DNA of 64,000 nt. Origin: Furcasterigmium furcatum. Lineage: Eukaryota > Ascomycota > Sordariomycetes > Glomerellales > Plectosphaerellaceae. The notes beneath the pieces are model-generated. The model had not been told where the DNA came from and did no database searches. It saw only the letters and a list, made by a program, of their open reading frames with translations. Made by a program: the position numbers and the translations under genes. Location: assembly GCA_001599815.1 (NCBI GenBank), contig BCIA01000008.1, positions 1 through 64,000 of the forward strand. The letters run 5' to 3'. Shown here piece by piece: positions 1 through 11,343 of the stretch (the stretch's first letter is position 1; every line of letters starts with the position of its first letter).

Positions 1-95
1 CCTAACCCTAACCCTAACCCTAACCCTAACCCTAACCCTAACCCTAACCCTAACCCTAACCCTAACCCTAACCCTAACCCTAACCCTAACCCTAA
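1..95. repeat. telomere repeat array (CCCTAA)n
   Basis: About 16 uninterrupted copies of CCCTAA (the C-rich strand of the TTAGGG repeat) start the window, so base 1 is at or very near the physical chromosome end. The array stops cleanly at ACGCG with no degenerate variants. TTAGGG is the standard telomere unit of filamentous ascomycetes. Confidence 0.98.
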
Positions 96-519
96 ACGCG
101 ACGGATTTAAAGCCGGTTCCCACAACCACTTCGTTTATTCTCGGTAACTTCTCTAAGTGGTCCAAACTAATGCCTGCAGACCAAGTGGGTCCCGGACAAA
201 GAAGAAAGTTATGGTCTTCGGTACGCAGAGGGGAAACAACTTGATGCGAGACCAATCGAGAACTGCTCTACGCGAGTTATCTCGGGCTTCGCATAACTCT
301 CGCTTCTAATCCACACCTCGGTTTCTTTTTGGCAGATTGGAATTGAGCGCGCAAGGTGACCGCATTGCAAAATTTCCAGATTCACTTTCGGTTCTAATAA
401 ACGAGGCGAAGGGTCCTTCAGGGGATCAGTCACATCTTAAATAGAAGCACTCGACGCTGTGAGTGTTGGATTGAGAGTTCCGCCAGATCGTTCTGAAGGC
501 CACAACAGAGACAGCCGAC
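96..519. other. subtelomere-to-gene spacer
   Basis: This is non-coding sequence between the telomere repeat and the first gene. I see no telomere-linked helicase, no satellite and no AT-rich decay. A TAAATAG stretch near 437 could serve as a TATA-like element for the tannase gene. Confidence 0.5.
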
Positions 520-2239
520 ATGTCATACCCTATCATTCCCGCCTCCGCGTGCGCGGATGCCAACATCCCTATCCCGTCTCTCTATGGCGCCGAGATCCTG
601 TCTTTGACAGCTGCCCCTGTGCTCAACTACACGGAAACTGCGTCACAAGACTTCAATTACAACCATCCGACGATCCAAGCGAACGGCGTTGACTTCTGCA
701 ACATCACGATCACGTACACCCATCCTGGCCAGGAAGATACCTTGGGCATCGAATCCTGGCTGCCGCTGAGCACCTGGAATGGCCGAATTCAGTCAGTGGG
801 CGGCGGAGGTTGGATCGCCGGTCGATTCTTCCTCTCCTACCAAGCAATGACCGGCGCCGTCGCACAGGGATATGTCGCCTCTAGCATTGACGCTGGGCTG
901 CGAGACAATACAGGAACTTCTGCCTTTGTGCCTGACGACTGGGCCATGGTGTCGGAGGGCAACGTCGATTTATACACTCTACAAAACTTTGGTTCAGTGG
1001 CTCTTGGAGATCAGGTGAGAGCACATGAGACCCGTGCAATGTCACTCTACGCGTCCCATTTGCTAACCATTCGGCAGGCCATCATCGTCAAGGCGCTAAC
1101 CGAGAGCTTTTACGGTCGAAAACATGAGTATGCGTACTGGAGCGGCTGCTCCCAAGGCGGCCGCCAGGGCATGATGCTTGCTCAACGATTCCCCGACGCA
1201 TATGACGGCATAGCTGCTGCTGCTCCGGCCATCTACTGGAGCCAATTTTTCTCGGGGTCCATCTGGGCCCAAATGCTTATGAATGACCGTGGATTCTTCC
1301 CCGAGGGCTGCGAATTCGATTACATCACCGACGCCGCCATTGCTAATTGCGATCCCTTGGATGGCCTAACCGATGGACTCATCTCGGATGGGTCTCTTTG
1401 CAACTTTGATCCGATGACTCTGGTGGGGCAAGAGTTCAACTGCTCTGGCAAGATCTCCGTCATCAGCGAGACGGCAGCCGCAGTTGCTGCGTCGACTTGG
1501 GCCGGCCCTCGTACACTTGAGGGAGATTTCCTCTGGTACGGCCCCAACATGGACTCTCGTCTTTCTGGAGATGCCTCTGGAGGAGCGCAGACGTCGGATC
1601 TGGGCTATGCCCAGACTGCATGCAACAACGGCACCTGCCACGGCTCGCCCGCCGGTTTCGGCGACAAGTGGATTCCACTCTTCGTCCAAAAGAATTCTTC
1701 CGCCTCCTGGGAAGGTCTCACTCCTCAAAACTTTCCTGGGTTATTCAAAAAGGGAGTGCAAGAGTTCAACTCAATCATTGGGACCACCGACTCCGATTTG
1801 ACCGAATTTCGAGCGGCTGGTGGGAAAATCATCACGTACCATGGCACTGTGAGTTGAATCCGGAATGTTTTAGGCGTACACATGCTAACCGCCTACAAAA
1901 CAGGCCGACGGTCTCATTCCTTTCAAGCAGACCATCCATTACTATAATGAACTGCTAAAGATCGACCCCGATGCTCAGGACTTCTACCGAGTCTTCGAAG
2001 TGCCCGGCTTGGCTCATTGTGCTGGTGGTGTCGGCGGGCAGCCCACGGCAACCTGGGACGCCCTTGTTGCCTGGGTAGAGCAAGGGATAGCGCCCGATTC
2101 AATGCCCCTTGAGAGGAAGAATGAGGAGGGCGCGAGTGAGGAGCGCCTACTCTGCCCGTATCCCCAACGTGCCCACCTGTCAACCATACCTGGGTGCAAC
2201 TCAACTTCTCCGGCTCATTGGCAGTGTCTTGACGGGTAA
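520..2239 (+). CDS. tannase/feruloyl esterase family protein
   Basis: Exons 520-1014, 1078-1848 and 1904-2239 encode 533 residues. The family hydrolyses ester bonds in gallate esters (tannins) or feruloylated plant polysaccharides. The sequence shows the family's CS-D-HC layout: GCSQGGRQG carries the nucleophile serine preceded by cysteine, and LAHCAGG near the C-terminus carries the histidine followed by cysteine. CDPLDGLTDG matches the calcium-binding lid loop. The first intron (63 nt, GTGAGA...TGCTAAC...CAG) is a multiple of three, so the frame stays open through it; removing it joins GDQ to AIIVKALTESFYG as in relatives. No hydrophobic signal peptide follows the chosen ATG, odd for a normally secreted family; no better upstream start is visible. 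The gene begins only about 425 bp from the telomere repeat. Confidence 0.88.
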
Positions 2240-2693
2240 CTACTTGCATCACGATGTCTAGTAAAGGCGACGTAGCACAACTCGGGGCTATATAGGACCA
2301 GGACTATTAAATATCGATAGATAGAAAGAGGGGACATGCGCCCATTGATCGTGTACACGCTCAAAGACGTCGTATTGCCTCCGTTTATTTCTAATTTCTC
2401 TGACATATTGCGTATGTCTAATCTGGTATGTCCGAGTGTGCTTCAAAAGAGAGTGGCGTCATTTGTGAGCTTTCAATGCCTTTCACGGACGATGACTGAC
2501 TTCTGCGTCAATCTCGCACTTGACCACCTGTTTTCAGACTTTTGTCAGTCGTGGGTTATGCATGTAGATCATCAAGTGGTGTATTGCCTCGCTATAATGA
2601 TTAGGTAGCCAGGCGAAGGTTAGATGGGATAACACCGCTGGCGGATTTCATCTTTCATTCGGCTGGTCCTCAAGTCTGATTTTCGTAACCTCC
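2240..2693. other. convergent 3' intergenic region
   Basis: This lies between the convergent 3' ends of the tannase gene and the Zn2Cys6 regulator gene. I find no conserved coding motif in any frame. Confidence 0.4.
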
Positions 2694-5260
2694 TCAATTC
2701 TGCCACGTCAAACCCCCAGAGCTCGTTGCCGTAAACAGATTGTCGTCGAAGCTGATGATCCGGTCCATGGACATGAACTGCTGGTCCATGAGCAGGTGAG
2801 AGATGGCCGAGAGCTCGTCTGGCTGCTGATGCCCCTGCCCCTCCATGTCCTGCACGGGGAAACCTGTGAAGGGCCCGGCCGACAAGCCGTCCAGCACGGC
2901 GTCGGGGAACGGCACGGCGGCCACCGGCTTCTCGCTCAGCAACTGCACCGCCGCTCGAGGCGAGACTCCGTCCGTCGCCGCCGGGGACTGGTTTGACGGG
3001 AGATTGATCGGGCTTGAGTAGCCCAGGACATCAATCGCGTAGGCCGGGTCTGACTGGCAGCGGCGGTGCAGCCCCCGGAGGTGCGCGGCATACTTGCCCG
3101 GCAGGGACTGATGGCTGAGGTGCTTGAAGCCGAGGCCGGCCCAGCGCCGTGCCATATCGTCGAGGCTGTCGACCAGTGTCCAGAACTCAGAGGCCAGGCG
3201 GACGCCGTAGCGTCTCCAGTGGACCAGGAGGACCCTCGCGTTGATGAAGACGCAAAAGGCAAACTGGTTGTTGACCGGGCTGCCGTCTGGCTTGTACCTG
3301 AGGTACTTGTTGGTGATGGTCGCGGTCTCGACGGCGGCGACCTGGCACGTCTCGGCGCTGCAGAAGCTGGGGAGCCTGACGATGTCAACCCACTGGGCCT
3401 CCGGGTACGCGATGCGCTGGTGCAGCAGGATCATGGACGTGTTGTGCGTGACGTGGGCAAGGGTGAGGTTGGGGTCCATGTCAATGTGCGGGGGCTGGCG
3501 GGAGATGTTCGAGTCTCGCCATTTCTGGGGGAGGAACATTTTCCAGTGCACCAGTCGGAGGTCCAGCTCCTTGAACCGGGTCAGCCAGCTGCTGACCTCC
3601 TGCCTGTCGTCGAAGTTGATCTTCTGCCTCAGGAAATACGTCGTGACTCGGCTGAGCGACTCGGTGGCCTCGATGCAGTAGGCAAAGGCCCCGACAGTGG
3701 TCATGTCGACCGTGTTCGGGCCGGTGGACTGCGCCGCCGCCGCCTCGGGGGCCTGATCGGGGCTAGGATAGTGGCCCGGCAAAAAGGTGATGGAGTTTCC
3801 GATCTTGGCAGCCGAGCGGTCCCAGATGCCAAAGTACGGCGTCGACACGGCCTCCTCCTTGTGCCAGAGGCCGCCGTCGGCCGGAAGTCTGCGCCTTACG
3901 TCGTCAGCCGTGAGGCTCGTGTTCCACCCAGTGCTGACGGAGCATAGCCTGTCCAGGCAGAAGATGGTCCAGAAGACGCGGCGTCTCTCTTCCTCCTCTG
4001 TCCAGCTCTGTGCGGGGGGGATGGACGGCAGGGGCTTCAGAAGAGGCTCGCTCGCGTCGTCGTCCGTCTCCACACTCAGTTGAAGATACTCAACGGTCCT
4101 GGTCAGGGACCCGATGATGGACCAGGTCTTTGAGGCCTCGCCGTTCCCGATCTGGTGATAGGGTCAGCTTATCCCCCGGTACATGTTCACGTGGAAGTAC
4201 TCACATCGGTGAAGGCGATGATGACCAGAGCCTGCAGGCTCTCCACCGAAAGGGAGTTCATGGCGCTCAGGACGACGAGGTTCCGGGACCGATTCGTCAT
4301 CTGCTCAATCTGCACTGTCGACACCTGGTGCTCTGCGTGGTCAACGAAGCGCACTGCCGCGACAACCATGGCATGCAGTACCACGACCAGCTCGGGCACT
4401 CTTTCATGGTCGTGGAGTCGTCTCCGGAACTGCGTCTCGTGGAGCAGCGGGATCCACGGCTGGACAAAATTAAAGTAGGCGGTAACAACGTCGTCGAGGA
4501 GGGCTGATGGCGGCAGCGTCGTAGAGTTGTTCTCGAGATCCTCAAGGGGGAAGGCGAGGTTGATCGTCGGGTTGCCGCAGCTGTCGACCCTCCGTCTCTT
4601 TCTCGGCTGGCTGTGGGCGCCGTCCACTGCTCTGGTCGTCGCTGTGTTGTGGGAGGTTGCGGGTGATATCACTGCCTCGGGGGAGCCGGGGTGTGAGGGA
4701 AGCCGGCGGGCGGAGTTCAGCTTGTGCAGCTCACGGGCGAGCATGGAGAGAACTTCAACGACGTTGCTGTTGTTATCGCCACTGCCGTTGACGGCTTCAG
4801 GGCCCCGGCCCTGTTGCTCCCGGGGCTTGAGCACGGCGTCCTCGAGAATCTCTGCTTCCCCGTCAGGCCCACAGAGCCGAGGTGTTCCATTGCAGGTATG
4901 GTAGGCTTACCGACTCGCCGGGAGAGGCTGCCCACGGCGCCCAGCTTGATGCCGGGCTTGTTCTTCGTGAGGTCATATTCACACGGGGCATCTATCTCCC
5001 GCGTCAGCTTTTCCGGGACCATACATGATGCTGTCAGTCAGCCCGATAGTCGACCCACCAAGACGTTTGCAGTGAGAGCAGGCGGGCTGCTCGCGCGAGC
5101 ACTTGAGCTTGCGCTTTCTGCACCCCTGGCACGACGGGATATCGACCCCATCGGCTTCGCCACCGCCTGAAACCGGCACGAGAGCGTTCTCATCCGTCAA
5201 GTGGTCATCCATGGATGGGTACGTTCGACACAACTTGGCAGCACTGACCGTGATGCGCAT
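2694..5260 (-). CDS. Zn2Cys6 transcription factor with Fungal_trans domain
   Basis: Four exons (5260-5059, 4991-4911, 4851-4205, 4151-2694) give 795 residues; the ATG at 5212 is an equally good start. Splicing intron 1 completes the zinc cluster CX2CX6CX6CX2CX6C (CQGCRKRKLKC ... CSHCKRLDAPC), which is broken in the raw frame. A short linker follows, including a basic PRKRRR patch, then a middle region typical of the fungal-specific regulatory domain (RRRVFWTIFCLDRLCSVSTG, around residues 335-360). The gene is divergent from the MFS carrier, with the DUF2264 and GH88 genes beyond, so a pathway-specific activator of that group is the natural inference. The inducer cannot be read from sequence. 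Confidence 0.85.
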
Positions 5261-5586
5261 TCAGGAGTCCTGGGGGCGGGATTTTGTTGCATTTATCGGC
5301 CGCGACTTGAGGCGAGACGCCGGCGGCCAAAACCTGCTTTACCCCGGACGAGCAGCGGGGTACAGGGTGGGCCACAGTGGAGCGGCCCCCCGGATTCAAG
5401 CTTCCAAACGGCTCGTGGGACCTTGAAAACTGCCGCTAGTACGCGGGGAAACGCGCGCCGGACGTCTTTGACCCGATGCCCGAATGCTGCTCCCACCTCA
5501 CCTCTGACCGGACGTGGGAGCGACATCGCAGCCGGAAGCTTATATTGCGAGCAGCTGCGCCCTCTCGCCTCTGGGCCTCTTGTGCC
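5261..5586. promoter_or_regulatory. divergent promoter with inverted repeat TACCCCG-N9-CGGGGTA
   Basis: This is the intergenic region between the divergent regulator and carrier genes. Positions 5340-5362 hold a perfect 7-bp inverted repeat, TACCCCG then nine bases then CGGGGTA, the kind of spaced CGG-containing palindrome that Zn2Cys6 dimers bind. A TATATT element sits near 5540. Binding by the neighbouring regulator is inference. Confidence 0.4.
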
Positions 5587-5787
5587 ATGACGAAGAGACA
5601 GACAGACGGCACCATGGCGACTTTGACTTCTTCGACAGACGGCCCTCGGGAGGCGTCCGACGACCACCACACCAACAGCAACAAGGATGCCGTGGCCCCG
5701 GCCATCGCCGCCGCGGTCACCATCGAGGAGGCCGGCGAGAAGATGCAGGTCGGTCGACGCGATCTCAAGGAGGCGCCGAAGTGAAAC

Positions 5788-7267
5788 ATGTGGATCGCGT
5801 GGCTCTACATGTTCGACTGGTATCCGTCTCACTACCCCAAGGAGGAGCGCCGCTTCCTGCGCAAGCTCGACGCCTTCATGTTGACCTTTACCTGCATCGC
5901 CTTTTTCCTCAAGTGGCTCGACCAGTCCAACATCAACTCGGCCTACGTCTCGGGCATGAAGGAGGAGCTCGAGCTCTACGGGAAGGAGTGAGTCTCCCCG
6001 GGCTGGAGATTTTGGGCACGCGAGTGCTAATCAGCGCAGATACTCCATGTTCCCCATGTACTACAACATCGGCTACGTGATCTGCCAGATTCCGGCCATG
6101 CTTCTTCTGTCGCGCCCAAAGTACACGCGATGGTTCCTCCCGACCTGCGAGGTCCTCTGGAGCATCCTGACCTTTGCCCAGTCGCAGCTGCAGAGCGCAC
6201 CGCAGATCTACGGCACCCGCTTCCTCCTCGGCGTGCTCGAAACCCCCGTCGCCTCGGGCTGCCTCTTCATCCTGGCGTCGTGGTACAAGCCTGAGGAGCT
6301 GTTCAAGCGGGCGGGCCTGTGGTACGTGTCCAACAACATTGGCGTCATCTTCGGCGGCCACCTCCAGGCGGCGGCGTACACCAACCTCAACGGCGTCCAC
6401 GGCATGTCCGGGTGGCGCTGGCTCTTCATCATTGACGGGTGCATCTCGCTGCCGCTCTCGATTCTCGGATTCTTCATCTTCCCCGGCATGCCCATGAGCG
6501 GGCGGATCTGGTGGATGACGCCCGAGGAGTACGAGCTGGGCCAGCAACGCATGCGTGAGGTGGGCGTCGAGCCGCCTCAGAAGATCTCCAAGAAGATGCT
6601 GCGCCGTGTCTTCTGCCACTGGCACTGGCACCTCGGCATCCTGGCCTATGTGCTCTTCCTCTCCGGCGCCTACTCGCACGGCCAGATGGCCATCTGGCTG
6701 AAGGACCTCGGCGACCGCTTCGGCACGTACACGGTTCCCGAGATCAACGCCATTCCCACAGGCGCGCACGGTGTGTCCGTCGTCGTCGCCCTCGTCGCTA
6801 CCAACCTGTGTATGGTCTACCCGACCTGGGTCATCTACCAGATCGTCATGGGCATGGTCATGTTCGGCAACATCTGTCTTATGGTCTGGGACATCCCCCA
6901 CGACCTCAAGTTCTTTGCCTATTACATCTTTGGCGCAAGCGCTGCCGTCACCCCGATCCTCGTGCCCACCGTCAACTGGTGGCTCAAGGACTCGGCGGAG
7001 GCGCGAGCCTTTTTCAACGGAAGCATGATTACGATCGGCTTCGCCATCAACTCGTTCTACCCCCTAGTGGTCTTCCCCGTCATCGAGGCGCCCCGCTGGA
7101 AAAAGGGCTTCATAGTTAATTTCTTCTTCATTCTGGGCGCATGGGGCTTCCTGACGGTCGGGTACATGATCCACCGCCAATGGGAGAGGCGCCAGAAGCA
7201 GGCAGAGCAGGACACCGGTATGGATCCCGAGGATATCAAGGGCGGCTCGGCCAAGCATGTTTCGTAG
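5788..7267 (+). CDS. MFS carrier, Dal5/Fen2-type anion:cation symporter family (in-frame stop just upstream)
   Basis: Exons 5788-5987 and 6040-7267 give 475 residues. FDWYPSHYPKEERRFLRKLD followed by LKWLDQSNINSAYVSGMKEE is the classic N-terminus and TM1 of fungal pantothenate/allantoate-type permeases; about twelve hydrophobic segments follow. The substrate is probably an organic anion; next to DUF2264 and GH88 genes an unsaturated uronate or sugar acid fits. The oddity is that the same frame is open from ATGs at 5587 and 5614 (the latter ACCATGG, a strong context) but is cut by TGA at 5782-5784, two codons before the ATG used here. No GT..AG intron can remove the TGA without also losing the conserved WYPSHY region. 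The core is intact from 5788, so the gene may still work with a shortened tail, or be a nonsense allele. Confidence 0.78.
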
Positions 7268-7532
7268 TTCGGGGGAGAGTCGGGCAGCCAAGAGCCCGCA
7301 GCTACCTGCACAAGTTCTTTTAGCCAGATCAGAATCAAGCCAGTCTGTTTTAGGATCGATTCTTCCGGATCGGACGTCACTCGCCCGATGCCCGCTGCGA
7401 GGGAGAGGACTGCCAACAGCCGGTAGGTCGCCTCGCAGACAATAAGTAAGCTCTCGGCCCGCTTCGGGGCGAAATCGAAACATCAGTGCAGGAGGATCGT
7501 AGAGAAATAGCTGCACTACGCCCACCATCACC

Positions 7533-9737
7533 ATGCCGGGACTTACAGGATTCTCGGATAACCCCCTCCAAAGTCGCACTGATGTCATCCGGGCTACCAT
7601 TGCACTCGTTCAGCCCCTCGTCGCGCACTTTTCCCCTGGCCATGCCCGAATCCGTGTACCCGTGGCCACGGCCGCCCACTTCGACGAGGGCGCTGCCCAG
7701 CTCGAGGGGTTCGCCCGGCCCTTGTGGGCTATTGGCGCGCTTCTGCTCGGGGCCGACTCCCTCCCTGACCCGGAGCTAAGCGCCACCATCGAAGATCTGG
7801 CATGGGCTTGGATCGATGGCATCGTCGCCGGCACGAACCCCGACCACCCGGAGTACTGGGGTACCATGGACACGATCGACCAGCGGATGGTCGAAGCCGA
7901 GATCGTATCCTTTGCGCTCCTCGCCGCGCCACACAGGATCTGGGAGCCCCTCGACGCCGTGGCCAAGACTAATGTCGCTGCGTGGCTCAGGGCGTTGCGC
8001 GGCATGCCCATGCCCCCGAACAACTGGCGCTGGTTCCGCGTTTTTGCTAATCTCGCCCTCGTCCGCGTCTGCGGCGAGCCAATGGCCACCGCCAGGCAGG
8101 AGATGACGGACGACCTCGACTTGCTCGACACATTTTACCGCTGCGATGGGTGGTCTGCTGACGGGCCGTGGCAGACAACTGAACAGATGGAGGCGGAGCA
8201 CGCCGCATGCGGGATTACTGGCCGGAGAGACAGGGTCGGCGTTGGGCGGCAAGCAGACTACTACTCGGGGAGCTTTGCTATTCAGTTTAGCCAGCTGCTA
8301 TGGGTTCGTTTCGCTGCTGATGTCATGCCAGAGCGGACAGATGTGTACCGCCAGCGGGCGCGAGACTTTGGCGCTCAGTTCTGGCGGTACTTTGATTCAG
8401 AGGGTACGTTGAGACTGGGACGAGTGGAAGACACTGGCTACGACTGACATTACAGGCGCACCCATCCCGTTTGGCCGCTCCCTGACATACCGCTGGGCAT
8501 GTGGCGGATATTTTGCCGCCCTGGCCCTGACCGGTGTCGAGGACATGCCGGCGCCCCTGAACACGCCCGGGGCCGTCAAGGGATTCCTCCTCCGCCACCT
8601 GCGATGGTGGGCTGCGCACTCTCGGGACTCGTTCAACCCCGACGGCACTCTGAATATTGGGTGGCTGTACCCGTAGGTCGGCGCCTCTTTGCTTGCCAGA
8701 GACTTCGACTAACAAACGGCAGCAACATGTACATGTCCGAGGACTACAACTCGCCGCAATCACCGTACTGGTGTCTCAAGACCCTCATTGCCATCGGGCT
8801 CTCAGAGTCAGACACCTTCTGGGCCTGCAAGGAGGAGCCGTACCCCGGCGGCGACCTCGACCCGGCCTGGCTCCCCGGTCCGCAGCAGATGCTCTGCAAC
8901 TCCGCCGGCGGGAGCCACCACTTCCTGCTGAACCCGGCCCAGTTCGTCGCGTGGCCCATGAAGGCCACGCAGGCCAAGTACTGCAAGTTCGCCTACTCCT
9001 CGGCCTTTGCCTTTTCCGTGCCCGTGGGCCCCCGCATCGAGCAGATCGCCCCCGACAGCACGCTCGCCCTGAGCCGCGACGGCGGAGAGACGTGGGCGGT
9101 CAAGTGGAAGTGCGGCGACGTGAAGACCGGCCGCGCCCTCGCCGCGGACGAACAAGTCCGGACGGTATCCGTGGAGTGGTTCCCATGGGGCGACCGCGCC
9201 CTGTCCGTCACCACGACCCTGGTTCCCCCGACCAGGCGGTGGCCGGACTGGCACACGCGGGTCCACGACCTGCGCGTTCACCGGACCCTCGACACCTTGC
9301 ACGCGATCGAGGGCGGCTTCGCGAATAGTGGCCGCAAGCACTCGGACGGGAGGAACCTCCCAACTGCTGAGGTGGTGCCCGAGCATGCGCGACTGGGGTG
9401 GGAAGGGGTTGTCGTGTCGAGGAATGCCACACTCGTTGCATCACGCATCGGTGCATCTGGGGTCGTGATGCAACCTCTTCAGGGTGAAGGTGTCACATCG
9501 GCCTCCTATGCCCTCAAGCCAGACTCGAACACCAATCTCGCCTGTCAGAGAACCTTGATTCCGGTTGCAGAGCACGGCGTCACGACTCGTCTGGAGCCAG
9601 GGAAGACGCTGAGGTTGACGGAGTCAATTTTTGCTGTTTCATGGGAGGCCAATGGGAGGGCGGAGGTTATGCCTGGCCTGCTGAAGCAGAGGTGGGAGGA
9701 CGTCCCGGACATCAAGCTCGACCTCCCTGGCGAGTAA
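7533..9737 (+). CDS. DUF2264 domain protein
   Basis: Exons 7533-8403, 8456-8672 and 8723-9737 give 700 residues spanning the whole DUF2264 family length. The N-terminal two thirds form an alpha-helical barrel-like region (NNWRWFRVFANLAL, CDGWSADGPW, RQADYYSGSFAIQF); the rest (from about residue 400) is beta-rich. No signal peptide is visible, so it is probably intracellular. The family's reaction is not firmly established to my knowledge; members recur beside GH88/GH105 hydrolases and sugar-acid carriers, and this one ends 158 bp from a convergent GH88 gene. A role in breaking down uronate-containing oligosaccharides is inference. Both introns were placed by frame continuity (SEG/APIPFG and LYP/NMYMSED). 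Confidence 0.85.
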
Positions 9738-9895
9738 GGACAGATAGATTGAAATAGTCATAAACACAGCTCGCCCTAGATTAATGATGCCGGCGACATT
9801 GGGACAACACATTGTCACGTTGGATTACGAATAAGAATACAGAAAGCCCGCATCTATTGTGGCTGCGAAGAGTCGTCCGCCACAGATCTAAACCA

Positions 9896-11343
9896 CTACA
9901 CCAAACCCATCTTCAACAGCCTGTTGCCGTACTCGATCAGGTAGTAGTCTCCGTACACGAGCCCATGATCCCAGTACCGCCTGTGATCCTGGGCGTTGTG
10001 ATTGGCCGTTGCGTTCTTGAGCACGGCGTCGAACCGCGCGCCGCTCACGTCTCGGACCGTGCCGTCCGCGTCGAGGGCGGCTTTCTCGGGCGCGAGGGAC
10101 AAGTCGAGGATGTCCCGGACAATGGTGACGGACATTTCGCGGAACCACGCGCTCTCCTGGCGGCCCAGCCCTGCGAGCGCTTGGGACAGGATCAGCATGC
10201 CGTTGGCGGCGATGACGCCGGCGGAGGTGTCGCGCAGGGGGCTGGAAGGGTCGACGGGGGCGTCGAAGTCCCAGAGCGGCACGTGGCGACCGATGCGCCT
10301 GCCGCCGCGGGTGACCTCAACGACGTCGGGAGAGGTTTCCAGGCGGTGAACAAAGTACTCTGCCAGGCCGATGGCGGCGTTGAGGAAGACGTCGTCGCCA
10401 GTCCAGACGTACGTTTGGGCGTAGCCGAGGATAGCCCACGCCTGGCCGCGGGCCCACGTCGAGGTGTCCGCGTAGCCCTGGGCGGTGCGTCTCTCTTTGA
10501 TGGACCCGGACGTGGGGTCCAAGTTGACAACGTGCGTGGTGCTCCAGCGGCCGCCCTTTTCCGGCCGGAGATGGGTCTTCAAGAGAGTCTTGGCGTGGAC
10601 CACGGCGGCTTCCCAGAGCTTCGCGTCCCCTGTCTGTGAGGAGGCGTAGAAAAGGAGGTCCAGGTTACACAGCGAGTCGATTATGACGAGGAAGTCGCGG
10701 GACTGACTCGAGATGTTGACGCCCTGCTGGTCCAGGCCGTCCCAAGACCGAATGGCGCCAGCGACGGGGTTGTATCGCGTGTAGAGGGAGTTTGCGGCGG
10801 TGACGATAGAATCGAGAGCCCGGACGTCGTGCCTCGTCTCCCAGAGAACCCGCATCGAGGGCTGGATTATGAATGACATGTCGTGCGTGTCGGTCCGCTT
10901 GGCCATGTCGTGTATGGGTTCCGACCAACGGGCCCCGAGCGACCACAGCTCCTCCACATTACGAGAGACGTGCGGGAACTTGGTCATCCGCTCCGCCAGT
11001 GAGTACACGGAGCCGGGGAAGAACCCGCAGGTCCAAAAGCTTGCCTGGCGCAGCACGTACTTCCCGGCCTCGTCCCCCGTCTGCGGCACGTACTCGGGGT
11101 AGGCTATCGGAGGATCCTAGCGCCGTGTCAGCTAAGATGCGATCCGGGCGCGGAGGGACAAACATTGCCCACTAGTCCTTCTCGCGCAGTCCTAAGAACT
11201 TTGGCGACGATGTTGTCCTCAAAAAGGGGCGCGAGTCGGGCCCTCAGGGTCAGCGGCACGGTGAACGACCCGCCGCCGTCGGACAAGCTCGTGTCGGTGT
11301 CTATGAGCTCAACGCTGCTGCTTTCTAGGGACGGAGGCGACAT
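9896..11343 (-). CDS. GH88 unsaturated glucuronyl hydrolase
   Basis: Exons 11343-11164 and 11116-9896 give 466 residues. The family removes the 4,5-unsaturated uronic acid left at the non-reducing end of oligosaccharides by polysaccharide lyases. Recognised features are DTHDMSFIIQPSM, DSLCNLDLLFYAS (the aspartate corresponding to the catalytic Asp of bacterial UGL) and TAQGYADTSTWARGQAW, the hallmark aromatic/arginine segment. It lacks a signal peptide, so it should act on imported oligosaccharides, consistent with the nearby MFS carrier. The start ATG at 11343 gives a 60-residue first exon; another in-frame ATG lies 18 codons upstream. Confidence 0.88.

Noticed and set aside
5933..6901. 322-residue minus-strand open frame inside the MFS gene
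   Set aside because: Antisense shadow of a high-GC3 gene, no recognisable domain.
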